Shown here piece after piece: positions 11,779 to 23,021 of a stretch of DNA of 64,000 nt. The notes beneath the pieces were generated by a model. That model saw nothing but the letters and a program-made list of their open reading frames with translations, was not told the origin of the DNA and ran no database searches. A program made the translations under genes and the position numbers. Source of the stretch: Symsagittifera roscoffensis (Eukaryota > Xenacoelomorpha > Acoela > Convolutidae); contig NW_026971149.1 of assembly GCF_963678635.1 (NCBI RefSeq), forward strand, positions 1,054,001 to 1,118,000. Reading direction: 5' to 3'. Position 1 is the first letter of the stretch. Every line of letters begins with the position of its first letter.

Positions 11779-14593
11779 GTTTTTCGTATTGTTTGGGAAA
11801 TTGGCGGCAATCTATTGAGTCGTAGAGGCATTTCTAATAAGTTCTCTATTTCGTCTAATATTTTTGCAATTTTGCAATTGTCTAATTCTAAAATCTGTTT
11901 TGTTCTAAATCTAAGTTAGTTAAGGACTTTTTTGAGACTTATCGTCGCACCAGAGGAGTAGAGTAATTTCAGAGAAGGTACACCGTCTGCTCGTCACGCT
12001 ATCTTGTTTTAGGCCGGATAGATTCGTGCAACTTCTTAGTCTAATACCGATCTTAATCTTACTCTCATATCTCCTAGTCTCAAAATATCTGGTGTATACT
12101 GGTTTATGCGAAATAGTTTCCAGAAAGAGAACAACTGCATTCTAAGTTTAATTCAAACTGCTCTGTTGCTGAAACTAAATGTTAGAGATGGAAAATGTTT
12201 GGTTAGTCTAGAAATATTTTACAGAATTAGATAATTATATTTATAACCAATAATAAATTCTATTTTAGAACTGGTTCCAATTGGAAACTTTCAGAAAATT
12301 GGAAACTTTCGAATATAACTTTCACACTGTGGCTTAGCTCCAATTGCCGAAAAGTTCCAACTAACTAAGACCATTAGAATTCTGGAAACTTTCAATTTCC
12401 ATTATTAGCTCAACTCTAACCATAATTTTTTTCAGAGCAGGTTTTTGAACGACAAAGTGAGAATTAACACAGGTGGTTGTCGTAGCATGATCTGATTCAA
12501 AATAGGAACTCTAACTACAAGTAATTCTATTGGTTTGTTTGGAAATCTTTCAGGTTATTTCAAGTTTTTTTTTCATATTTAGACTTGCAAAAAAGTTATT
12601 TCGGGCAAAAGTTTGAAAAATGAAACTTATGAAAGATTTCACTTTGTTTCAATTAAACCCATCTTTTCCAAACAAATTTTCAGAGCAAGCTTACAACCCT
12701 GTTAGGAAAAACTCAATTGAAATTATTTTGAATTGGTTGAAGTTACAACAAAACTGCTCGGAAAGGAATTTTTTTGAGAATTCAACAGAAAATTTAGCAA
12801 TTTTTGAAGTGATCAATTGAATTCACAGTTTGCGTATTTTTCTCAAAGAGAACAAGATCTACCGCATTTTTTACAACTAACCGCAAATTATCTAAATTGA
12901 ACGTTAATTTTCTTTTTTATGTGATTTTTGTCGGAGAAAAGTTAATCAAAGAACATATGATGATATTCGGACCATCTGGGGCAAGGTTTTTTAGGTTTGG
13001 TTTTTTATTTATTCTACTTGTTAACAGCTGTTATTGAAAAAGAACAATTTAAACTAAATCAAATTGGCATTTAAACTAAGGATGCAAAAAATTTTAAAGA
13101 GTTTCACTGGTGAATAAACAGTTGTCATCCAAAATAACTGAAAAATTTTTTTCGCTTTAATTAAAACTTTACTTTCTATGTATAATTTCCAAACAAGGAA
13201 TTGAAACAAAAATTTCAACATAATTTTGGAACCTCAACACTGTCAACAATCATCTCGTGAGTTTTTATCTCTTGTTATTCGATAGAGTCTGTTAAAACTG
13301 GACATTAATTTGATATAATTCCTTCGTTACGATCTATATATGACCTAACGTTACTACGATCGTCTTTGATGCGAATGACTACCAAGAACTTTGTATAGCT
13401 TAATAGAAAGCCAAAAAAACTTAACAAAACGGTTTCTGCATGGGTTTTATTTGTTGCAAACAATGTAATATTTTACTCGAAAACTAATTTGCGCAGCATA
13501 AAGCTTTCCTTTGGAAAATTTTTCTCAGGGTTCTTTATGACGGCATACCTATTAGTTTCAAAATCTACTTCCTGTAATTTCTCAATATAATATTGACTCA
13601 TTGTTAACTTGGTTTTCTACTCTGAATCAGAAATTCAATTTTCCTTATCTTCAGTATATTAGTGCCTTGTGCATTCATGTTGCTTAAGAATCTCAATTTA
13701 ATGCATTTGATTTCTTTGGAACTAGGTGTTATCAAAGTTTCTATAAAAAGTCAGCAAAATATGGTTTTAGTGAGATCATGGTAGGAACCTTCCATCAACA
13801 ATGCATTTGTGTTTAGATTGTTTTTTTTGCTTACATCAATTATTTGGCTCAAAAGAAACTTAAAATCTTGAAGGTATTGTAACTATCAAATAGTTTGAAG
13901 TCTTACTGATGGTTTTTAGCCCATTTATGGTCTCAATGCTCCTTTATTTTTGCTTTTGTTTGTAGATTTAACTAGTTGCTTGTGTCTCAAATTAAGGCCT
14001 TATGGTTTTGCAACAGAAAATCATCAGGAGATTTCTAAAATTTTCAAGCAAAACTGAACTGTTTGATGATTTATTAAAATTTTGCACTTGTTTTCAGCTT
14101 AAGTTTTTTTTAAGAAAACTTTGTACTTTGATTGAGCTTCGTAGCAAATGATATAATTTTTTGACTTAGAAACTAAATTGCGCTCATAAAGCTTAAGAGT
14201 TACTACGGAATAAATCTGCGTTTTTAAGGACGCCTTTCAATTTTTACTTATAAGTTTTAGATTTTTTTGTTTCTTCACATCAATACTTGAAAACTTCCAA
14301 AAAATTTCTGTTTTTTTTCTTGCGTCAAAATATCTGCCGTGTTCAAGAGTAAGTTTAAGTTCGTTGTTCAGTTTGGAAAAAAAACTGTTTTTGCAAATTA
14401 TTTCTTACTGATAGTTATACTGACACCTAAAAAATCAACATGATTGGCTTTTGCTCGTATTTTAAAGGAATTAGAGATTATTTGATATAATTTAAGCTAC
14501 CGCAAAGAATTTTAATTATAGACTTACTGGTGAAAAAGAAACAGTTGTCACAAAAAAAATAACCCAACAATTTTTTACAAGGGTTTTAACCAT

Positions 14594-14773
14594 AGGCTGG
14601 GACACTTGTTTGTGAGGTACTCTGCTGCTGCATATTTCCACTCGAGCGAGATTAAGATAAACACTTGGTCGAACGAGGCTAAAAAGATAAGGGTTTCAAT
14701 GCCGCCGAGTTGGGATGTACGAGTAGTAAACAAAGTGCTTGAGAGGGCTGGGTTCGAGAAAAAGTTCCAATAA
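14594..14773 (+). pseudogene. Terminal-exon-like open stretch in A3
   Basis: Counterpart of 7748-7927, starting after a possible splice acceptor (CCATAG|GCTGGG) and ending in TAA after FEKKFQ. The sequence includes YSAAAYFHSSEIKINTWSNE. Three bases after the stop comes an ATG that opens the next frame (14777). Confidence 0.4.
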
Positions 14774-14776
14774 ACA

Positions 14777-14890
14777 ATGACGACTAAAAATAGTGGAGGA
14801 AGGACACCTGGGCTTGATGGCGAAGTCAAGATGCAGCATGAGGAATTATTTGGCGCCCTGTGGACAGGAAGAAGTGGAGCTACAACATGA
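14777..14890 (+). pseudogene. Short ATG frame just after the A3 terminal exon
   Basis: 37 codons from ATG to TGA, starting MTTKNSGGRTPGLDGEVK and including MQHEELFGALW. The ATG lies three bases past the preceding TAA. In A4 (21624) the same ATG and first 12 codons occur, but about 40 bases are missing and the frame continues differently, so the two copies would encode different products. Possibly the 5' end of a second gene captured with block A. Family not recognised. Confidence 0.3.
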
Positions 14891-15005
14891 GGATTGTAGT
14901 CTCGATGCGGTTTGCGCTGTTTCTGTGCCCCTCATGGAGTATATTCAGCCGAATCCAGTCGATATCATCTGTGTCGATTGGCACTCTTAGAGGGGAAATC
15001 TCCCA

Positions 15006-15353
15006 GTGGGGAACAGATTTGAGGATGCTTTGAAAACAGAACATGCAACCAAATTGATCGAAGGGGAGAGGAAGGAGGAAGCTCTCAGTGACCGTGAGGA
15101 GGGAATAAGCACGGGGGCGACCCCGGCTGAAGAAGCAGTGCTCCAGGACTTGAGTGGTGAAGAGTGGGCAGATACAGCGACGCCACCGCTGGACTCTCCC
15201 CGAAAGAATCTACAGTTACAGCTTGGGAGTCAACCAATGGACATGAGCATGGTGTTCTTGAGCAATGATAGCAAGGAGGAAAAAACCATTGAGAAAAACC
15301 AAACTATTTTCTTGAATACTCTGGATCAAATGGGATGGCAAAATTCTGGCTGA
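15006..15353 (+). pseudogene. Acidic open stretch in A3 (115 codons)
   Basis: Longer copy of the frame at 8209. It begins GNRFEDALKTEHATKLIEGE and continues with an acidic, Pro/Ser/Thr-containing region ending LDQMGWQNSG. Its first third matches A4 and the rest matches A2, so it spans the crossover tract at 15110-15141 while staying open. It begins at GTG and is probably internal to a former exon. Confidence 0.35.
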
Positions 15354-15620
15354 ATTTCAATCAGAATGTGAAGCGGAACATGGATGTTGAAGAGTTCAAG
15401 GAGGAACTATGGGACATAGTGGTGGCATTTGGAGATCCTATAGAAATTGGACTGGAGGAGAGGAGGGAGAGAATGTGCTAAGCAAGATGGTCCATATCGG
15501 AGAAGAGAGGCCAAACAGCGAGCCCAAACTCTGTAAACACAGCTTTACTCTGAGAAAGAAATTTAAGACCAAAATGACTGATAGATATAAACATATTATC
15601 ATAGCTAAAAATATTATTTT

Positions 15621-18600
15621 ACCGCAGAGTATCCAGAAAGCGTCGAAATTGAGTTACGCAGCAGAAAGCAGAGGTGAATAACTTGGAGTTGAGGATCCAA
15701 CGAGGGGCGAATGTGGGAGAAATTGCTGCTGGAGTTTTTCGAAACGAGATGAGGCCACCCTCATCTTACCAAGCTGTGATGGCGAACCTTTTCAGCCGGA
15801 ACCAGGGTCAGTTAATATTCGCGTGGTGCTTGGCTGGAATTGCATTGGAATATCTGAACTCATGTGACAAACTGAAAATTGGGGACAAAAGCTCGTATGT
15901 GTGCCGGATGGTGATGCAGTATGTTGCTTCATTCATCATTTGAGTCAACACCAGAGCGTCGGGCAACAACTCACAATTGATCCCCTTTAGAAGGGACCCA
16001 CAAAGAACACTACTCGTTCCTGGTGAATAGCCCCGGATACGATGAAAGAACTAGAAAATTGTCTAGAGAAGCTGGATCGCGGAGTATCCTGAAAGACTCG
16101 AAACTCGAAATTGGGTCACGCAGCAGAAAGCAGATGTAAATAACTTGGAGTTAGGGAGCCAAATAGAGTGAATCTGGTAGAAATTGCTGCTGGAGCACTT
16201 CGAGAACGAGATGAGGCCATGCCTCATCTGCCCAACCTCTGATGTCGAACCCTTTCAGCCGGACTTAGGGTCATTTAATGTTCACGTGGTGCTTGGCTGA
16301 AGCTGCATTGAAAGATCTGAACTCATGTGACAAACTGAAGTTCGGGGACAAAAGCTTGTATGTGTACCGGTTGATGATACAGTATGTTGCTTTAAGCAGC
16401 ATTTGAGTCAACGCCAGAGCGTCGGCAACAAATCACAAATAATTCCCTGATAAGGGACTCACGAGGAACACTACTTGTTCCTCGTGGATAGCCCTGGATA
16501 CGATGAAAGAGCTAGAGAATTGTCTAAAGGAGCTGAACCGCTGAGTATCCAGAAAGCGTCGAAATTGGGTCACGCAGCTGAAAGCAGAGGTAGATAAGTT
16601 GGAGTTGAGGAGCCAACTAGGGTGAATGTGGGAGAAATTGCTGCTGGAGTACTTCGAAACGAGATGAGGCCACCATCATCTGCCCAACCTCTGATGGCGA
16701 ACCCTTTCACACGGACTGAGGGTCAGTTATTGTTCACGTGGTTGGTGCTTGCCTGAAGTTGCATTGAAAGATCTGAACTCTTGTGACAAAACGTAAAACT
16801 GGGACAAAAGCCAGCATGTGTACCAGATGATGATGCAGTATGTTGCTTCATGCAGCACTTGAATCAACACCAGAGCGTCGGGAAACAACTCACAATCGAT
16901 CCCCTTTAGAACGGACTCACAAAGAACACTACTCGTTCCTGGTGAATAGCCCTGGATACGATGGAAGAGCTGGAAAATTGTCTAGAGAAGCTGGATCGCG
17001 GAGTATCCTGAAAGCTTCGAAACTCGAAATTGGGTCACGCAGCAGAAAGCAGAGGTAAATAACTTGGAGTTAGGGAGCCAACTAGAGTGAATCTGGGAGA
17101 AATTGCTGCTGGAGCACTTCGAGAACGAGATGAGGCCATACCTTATCTGCCCAACCTCTGATGGCGAACCTTTTCATCCGGACTGAGGGTCAATTATTGT
17201 TCACGTGGTGCTTGGTTGAAGCTGCATTGAAAGATCTGAACTCATGTGACAAAATGAAGTTCGGGGACGAAAGCTTGTATGTGTACCGGATGAGGATACA
17301 GTATGTTGCTTCAAGCAGCATTTGAGTCAACACCAGATCGTCGGCAACAAATCACAAATGATCCCCTGAGAAGGGACTCACGAGGAACACTACTTGTTCC
17401 TGGTGGATAGCCCTGGATACGATGAAAGGGCTAGCGAATTGTCTAAAGGAGCTGAACCGCTGAGTATCCAGAAAGCGTCAAAATTGGGTCACGCAGCTGA
17501 AAGCAGAGGTAGACAAGTTGGAGCTGAGGAGCCAACTAGGGTGAATGTGGGAGAAACTGCGGCTGGAGTACTTCGAAACGAGATGAGGCCACCATCATCT
17601 GCCCAACCTCTGATGGCGAACCCTTTCACACGGACTGAGGGTCAGTTATTGTTCATGTGGTTGGTGCTTGCCTGAAGTTGCATTGGAAGATCTGAACTCT
17701 TGTGACAAAACGTAATACTGGGACAAAAGCCAGCATGTGTACCAGATGATGATGCAGTATGTTGCTTCAAGCAGCATTTGAGTCATCACCAGATCGTCGG
17801 CAACAAATCACAAATGATCCCCTGAGAAGGGACTCACAAAGAACACTACTCGTTCCTGGTGAATAGCCCTGGATACGAAGAAAGAACTAGAGATTTGTCT
17901 AAAGCAGCTGGACTTCGGAGTATCCAGAAATAGTCGAAATTGGGCCGAACAGCAGAGAGCAGAGGTAAAAAACTTGGAGTTGAGGAGCCAACTAGGGCGA
18001 ATGTGGGAGAAATTGCTGCTGGAGTACGCCGAAACAAGAAGAGGCCACCCTCATCTGCCCAAACTCTGATGGCGAACATTTTCACCCAGTCTGAGCTTCA
18101 TTTATTGTTCACGTGGTGGTTGGCTGAAGTCGCATTGAAAGATCTGAACTCATGTGAGAAAATGAAGTACGGGGACAAAAGCATGCATGTGTACCAGATA
18201 ATGATGCAGTATGTTGTTTCATGCAGCACTTGAGTCAACAACAGAACGTCGGACAACAAATCACAGATGATCCCCTTAAGAAGAGACTCACGAGGAACAC
18301 TACTCGTTCCTGGTGGATAGCCCTGGATACGATGAAAGAGCTAGAGAATTGTCTACAGAAGCTGCACCGGTGATTAAACAGAAAGCGTCGAAGTTGGACC
18401 ACGCAGCAGAAAGCAGAAGTGAATAGGTTGAAGTTGAGGAGCCAACTAGGGCGAACGTTGGAGAAATTGCTGCTGGAGTACTTCGAGAACGAGATGAGCG
18501 CACCCTCATCTGCCCAACTCCTGATGGCGAACATTTTCACCCAGATTGAGCGTCAATTATTGTTTATGTGGTGCTTGGCTGAAGTCGCATTGAAAGATCT

Positions 18601-18625
18601 GAACTCATGTGAGAAAACCAAGTAC
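15621..18625 (+). repeat. Satellite S array, segment 4 (duplicate of segment 3)
   Basis: Monomers start at 15931, 16394, 16850, 17313, 17769 and 18221, each 6845 from its counterpart in segment 3. Differences are scattered single bases. The last monomer opens a frame at 18419 that runs into A4. Confidence 0.92.
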
Positions 18626-21440
18626 GTTTTTCGTATTGTTTGGGAATTTGGCGGCAATCTATTGAGTCGTAGAGGCATTTCTAATAAGTTCTCTATTTCG
18701 TCTAATATTTTTGCAATTTTGCAATTGTCTAATTCTAAAATCTATTTTGTTCTAAATCTAAGTTAGTTAAGGACTTTTTTGAGACTTATCGTCGCACCAG
18801 AGGAGTAGAAAAATTTCAGAGAAGGTACACCGTCTGCTCGTCACGCTATCTTGTTTTAGGCCGGATAGATTCGTGCAACTTCTTAGTCTAATACCGATCT
18901 TAATCTTACTCTCATATCTCCTAGTCTCAAAATATCTGGTGTATACTGGTTTATGCGAAATAGTTTCCAGAAAGAGAACAACTGCATTTTAAGTTTAATT
19001 CAAACTGCTCTGTTGCTGAAACTAAATGTTAGAGATGGAATATGTTTGGTTAGTCTAGAAATATTTTACAGAATTAGATAATTATATTTATAACCAATAA
19101 TAAATTCTATTTTAGAACTGGTTCCAATTGGAAACTTTCAGAAAATTGGAAACTTTCGAATATAACTTTCACACTGTGGCTTAGCTCCAATTGCCGAAAA
19201 GTTCCAACTAACTAAGACCATTAGAATTCTGGAAACTTTCAATTTCCATTATTAGCTCAACTCTAACCATAATTTTTTTCAGAGCAGGTTTTTGAACGAC
19301 AAAGTGAGAATTAACACAGGTGGTTGTCGTAGCATGATCTGATTCAAAATAGGAACTCTAACTTTAAGTAATTCTATTGGTTTGTTTGGAAATCTTTCAG
19401 GTTATTTCAAGGTTTTTTTTCATATTTAGACTTGCAAAAAAGTTATTTCGGGCAAAAGTTTGAAAAATGAAACTTATGAAAGATTTCACTTTGTTTCAAT
19501 TAAACCCATCTTTTCCAAACAAATTTTCAGAGCAAGCTTACAACCCTGTTAGGAAAAACTCAATTGAAATTATTTTGAATTGGTTGAAGTTACAACAAAA
19601 CTGCTCGGAAAGGAATTTTTTTTGAGAATTCAACAGAAAATTTAGCCATTTTTGAAATGATCAATTGAATTCACAGTTTGCGTATTTTTCTCAAAGAGAA
19701 CAAGATCTACCGCACTTTTTACAACTAACCGCAAATTATCTAAATTGAACGTTAATTTTCTTTTTTATGTGATTTTTGTCGGAGAAAAGTTAATCAAAGA
19801 ACATATGATGATATTCGGACCATCTGGGGCAAGGTTTTTTAGGTTTGGTTTTTTATTTATTCTACTTGTTAACAGCTGTTATTGAAAAAGAACAATTTAA
19901 ACTAAATCAAATTGGCATTTAAACTAAGGATGCAAAAAATTTTAAAGAGTTTCACTGGTGAATAAACAGTTGTCATCCAAAATAACTGAAAAATTTTTTT
20001 CGCTTTAATTAAAACTTTACTTTCTATGTATAATTTCCAAACAAGGAATTGAAACAAAAATTTCAACATAATTTTGGAACCTCAACACTGTCAACAATCA
20101 TCTCGTGAGTTTTTATCTCTTGTTATTCGATAGAGTCTGTTAAAACTGGACATTAATTTGATATAATTCCATCGTTACGATCTATATATGACCTAACGTT
20201 ACTACGATCGTCTTTGATGCGAATGACTACCAAGAACTTTGTATAGCTTAATAGAAAGCCAAAAAAACTTAACAAAACGGTTTCTGCATGGGTTTTATTT
20301 GTTGCAAACAATGTAATATTTTACTCGAAAACTAATTTGCGCAGCATAAAGCTTTCCTTTGGAAAATTTTTCTCAGGGTTCTGTATGACGGCAGACCTAT
20401 TAGTTTCAAAATCTACTTCCTGTAATTTCTCAATATAATATTGACTCATTGTTAACTTGGTTTTCTACTCTGAATCAGAAATTCAATTTTCCTTATCTTC
20501 AGTATATTAGTGCCTTGTGCATTCATGTTGCTTAAGAATCTCAATTTAATGCATTTGATTTCTTTGGAACTAGGTGTTATCAAAGTTTCTATAAAAAGTC
20601 AGCAAAATATGGTTTTAGTGAGATCATGGTAGGAACCTTCCATCAACAATGCATTTGTGTTTAGATTGTTTTTTTTTGCTTACATCAATTATTTGGCTCA
20701 AAAGAAACTTAAAATCTTGAAGGTATTGTAACTATCAAATAGTTTGAAGTCTTACTGATGGTTTTTAGCCCATTTATGGTCTCAATGCTCCTTTATTTTT
20801 GCTTTTGTTTGTAGATTTAACTAGTTGCTTGTGTCTCAAATTAAGGCCTTATGGTTTTGCAACAGAAAATCATCAGGAGATTTCTAAAATTTTCAAGCAA
20901 AACTGAACTGTTTGATGATTTATTAAAATTTTGCACTCGTTTTCAGCTTAAGTTTTTTTTAAGAAAACTTTGTACTTTGATTGAGCTTCGTAGCAAATGA
21001 TATAATTTTTTGACTTAGAAATTAAATTGCGCTCATAAAGCTTAAGAGTTACTACGGAATAAATCTGCGTTTTTAAGGACGCCTTTCAATTTTTACTTAT
21101 AAGTTTTAGATTTTTTTGTTTCTTCACATCAATACTTGAAAACTTCAAAAAAATTTCTGTTTTTTTTCTTGCGTCAAAATATCTGCCGTGTTCAAGAGTA
21201 AGTTTAAGTTCGTTGTTCAGTTTGGAAAAAAAACTGTTTTTGCAAATTATTTCTTACTGATAGTTATACTGACACCTAAAAAATCAACATGATTGGCTTT
21301 TGCTCGTATTTTAAAGGAATTAGAGATTATTTGATATAATTTAAGCTACCGCAAAGAATTTTAGTTATAGACTTACTGGTGAAAAAGAAACAGTTGTCAC
21401 CAAAAATAACCCAACAATTTTTTACAAGGGTTTTAACCAT

Positions 21441-21620
21441 AGGCTGGGACACTTGTTTGTGAGGTACTCTGCTGCTGCATATTTCCACTCGAGCGAGATT
21501 AAGATAAACACTTGGTCGAACGAGGCTAAAAAGATAAGGGTTTCAATGCCGCCGAGTTGGGATGTACGAGTAGTAAACAAAGTGCTTGAGAGGGCTGGGT
21601 TCGAGAAAAAGTTCCAATAA
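21441..21620 (+). pseudogene. Terminal-exon-like open stretch in A4
   Basis: Third copy of the conserved 60-codon stretch ending in TAA, preceded by ACCATAG as a possible splice acceptor. It has the same residues as the A3 copy (INTWSNEAKKIRVSMPPSW, then VLERAGFEKKFQ). Conservation across A2, A3 and A4 is the only sign of function. Confidence 0.4.
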
Positions 21621-21623
21621 ACG

Positions 21624-21839
21624 ATGACGACTAAAAATAGTGGAGGAAGGACACCTGGGCGCCCTGTGGACAGGAAGAAGTGGAGCTACAACATGAGGAT
21701 TGTAGTATCGATGCGGTTTGCGCTGTTTCTGTGCCCCTCATGGAGTATATTCAGCCGAATCCAGTCGATATCATCTGTGTCGATTGGCACTCTTAGAGGG
21801 GAAATCTCCCAGTGGGGAACAGATTTGAGGATGCTTTGA
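21624..21839 (+). pseudogene. ATG frame after the A4 terminal exon (71 codons)
   Basis: Starts MTTKNSGGRTPGRPVDRKKW three bases after the preceding TAA. Relative to A3, about 40 bases are missing between CCTGG and CGCCCTGTGG, with GGC microhomology at the join, which changes the frame downstream. The later residues (RFALFLCPSWSIFSR) are therefore probably a chance reading. Family unknown. Confidence 0.25.
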
Positions 21840-22105
21840 AAACAGAACATGCAACCAAATTGATCGAAGGGGAGAGGAAGGAGGAAGCTCTCAGTGACCG
21901 TGAGGAGGGAATAAGCACGGGGGCGACCCCGGCTGAAGAAGCAGTGCCCAGAGTTACACTCCTGGCACAACGCGAGAAGTTCTCCAGGGCTTGAGTGGTG
22001 AAGAGTGGGGGGATACAGCGACTCCACCGTTGGACTCCCCCCGAAAAAATCTACAGTTACAGCTGGGGAGTCAACCAATGGAAATAAGCATGGTGTTCTT
22101 GAGCA

Positions 22106-22414
22106 ATGATAGCGAGGAGAAGAACACCATTGCGAAAAACAAATTGTGATGTTCTTGATGATGATGTTCATTTTGATGTTCTTGAATACTCTGGATCAAG
22201 AAGGATGGCAAAACTCTTGCCGGAGTTCAATCAGAATGTGAAGCGGAACATGGATGTTGAAGAGTTCAAGGAGGAACTGTGGGACATAGTGGTGGCATTC
22301 GGAGAGCCTATAGAAATTGGACTGGAGGTGAGGAGGGAGACAATGTGCTTTGCAAGATGGTCCGTATCGGAGAAAAGAGGCCAAACAGCGAGCCCAAACT
22401 TTGTGCAGTTTTAA
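22106..22414 (+). pseudogene. Open frame with KRNMDVEEFKEELWD segment (102 codons)
   Basis: ATG frame containing a GATGTTCTTGATGATGATG-derived run (DVLDDDVHFDVLE), then LLPEFNQNVKRNMDVEEFKE and VVAFGEPIEIGLEVRRE. The same DNA exists in A2 (about 8490-8640) and A3 (about 15340-15485) but is split between frames there, so A4 keeps the longest version. The mixture of charged and hydrophobic residues looks protein-like. I cannot assign a family. Confidence 0.35.
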
Positions 22415-22595
22415 AGACAGCTTCACTCTCAGAAAAAATTTTAAGAACGAAATGAGTGATAGAGATAAACATATCATTATAGCTAAAAATTTTATTTTAC
22501 CTAAACTAGAGAAGAAAAAAAGGTGTTTGAGGCAAGGGAACATCGGAGGCAAGGGTCAGGAGAAGAGGGCCTGTAAAAAGAAGCCGCTTCAGTGA
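22350..22595 (+). pseudogene. Open stretch ending in a basic Lys/Gly tail (81 codons)
   Basis: Starts at TTG inside the previous frame. The second half reads SFTLRKNFKNEMSDRDKHII, then IIAKNFILPKLEKKKR and a basic tail GKGQEKRACKKKPLQ. The FTLRKKF segment is shared with A2 and A3 but the basic tail occurs only in A4. A basic, Lys-rich tail would suit nucleic-acid binding or nuclear targeting, which is inference only. Confidence 0.3.
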
Positions 22596-22778
22596 TGATC
22601 GTGTCTACAGCCCCGATCAAGGAAAAAAGGTGAAGAAAGAGGAAGCGAGAAATGGATGAAGGGAGTCCTTCAGCGGAGGCGGTGTCGGAAGCGAAACTGA
22701 AGGAGACACCTCCGATGGTTTTAGCAAGATGTAAGACTGCAGCTTAACAAGTCAACTTGACAGCTAGGAAGCTAGGAG

Positions 22779-23021
22779 GTGACGGCAGATATAAAAGCTG
22801 CGCCTGGTCCCGTGACAGAGGGGGACTTTAAGGCAGAGAGGGTAAAGTTGAAGACAGGTTCCACCAGTGGGCAATTTTGGGAGGTGGATGTCCGCAAGGA
22901 ATGGGTTTCGAGTGAATACCAGAGCGTCAGGCAACAAATCACAAATGATCACGTGAGTCCATTGAGAAGGGACTCAAGAGGAACACTACTCGTTCCTGAT
23001 GGATATCACTGGATACGATGA
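22779..23021 (+). pseudogene. Open stretch bridging A4 and satellite S
   Basis: 80 codons with no ATG start. It begins at a GTG and reads TADIKAAPGPVTEGDFKAER, then SGQFWEVDVRKEWVSS, and continues without a break into the satellite reading (YQSVRQQITND, equivalent to HQSVGQQITND of the monomers). A small insertion (CACGTGAGTCCA region, 22950-22961) then changes the frame. This is the only place where non-repeat coding-like DNA leads into the satellite frame, and it suggests the satellite came from an exon lying downstream of A4-type sequence. Confidence 0.4.
22790..22797 (+). promoter_or_regulatory. TATA-box-like TATAAAAG
   Basis: A good match to the metazoan TATA box in otherwise G+C-moderate DNA just upstream of the satellite entry. 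There is no initiator or transcript evidence. It lies inside an open frame, so it may be chance. Confidence 0.12.

Larger units (their letters stand above)
11779..15620 (+). repeat. Block A, copy A3 (crossover hybrid of A4-left and A2-right)
   Basis: From 11779 to about 15110 this copy agrees almost base for base with A4, sharing for example the loss of roughly 80 bases present in A1 and A2 before the CTGATATTGATATAAC region. From about 15142 to 15620 it agrees almost base for base with A2, including the short form after the GAAGCAGTGC box where A4 has extra sequence. The switch lies within a shared 32-base tract at 15110-15141. The A+T-rich part, 11920 to about 14590, contains no gene I can see. 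Confidence 0.85.
18626..22909 (+). repeat. Block A, copy A4 (longest copy)
   Basis: The left 3.3 kb is almost identical to A3. From about 21950 it is distinct: it has extra bases after GAAGCAGTGC, a longer GATGTTCTTGATGATGATG region near 22150-22190, and a unique stretch from 22500 to 22909 replaced by satellite in A2 and A3. It meets satellite at GAGTGAATACCAGAGCGTC, which aligns with the satellite box GAGTCAACACCAGAGCGTC, so A and S are continuous here. A4 is therefore the best candidate for the original arrangement. The A+T-rich stretch from 18770 to about 21440 holds nothing I can identify. Confidence 0.85.
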
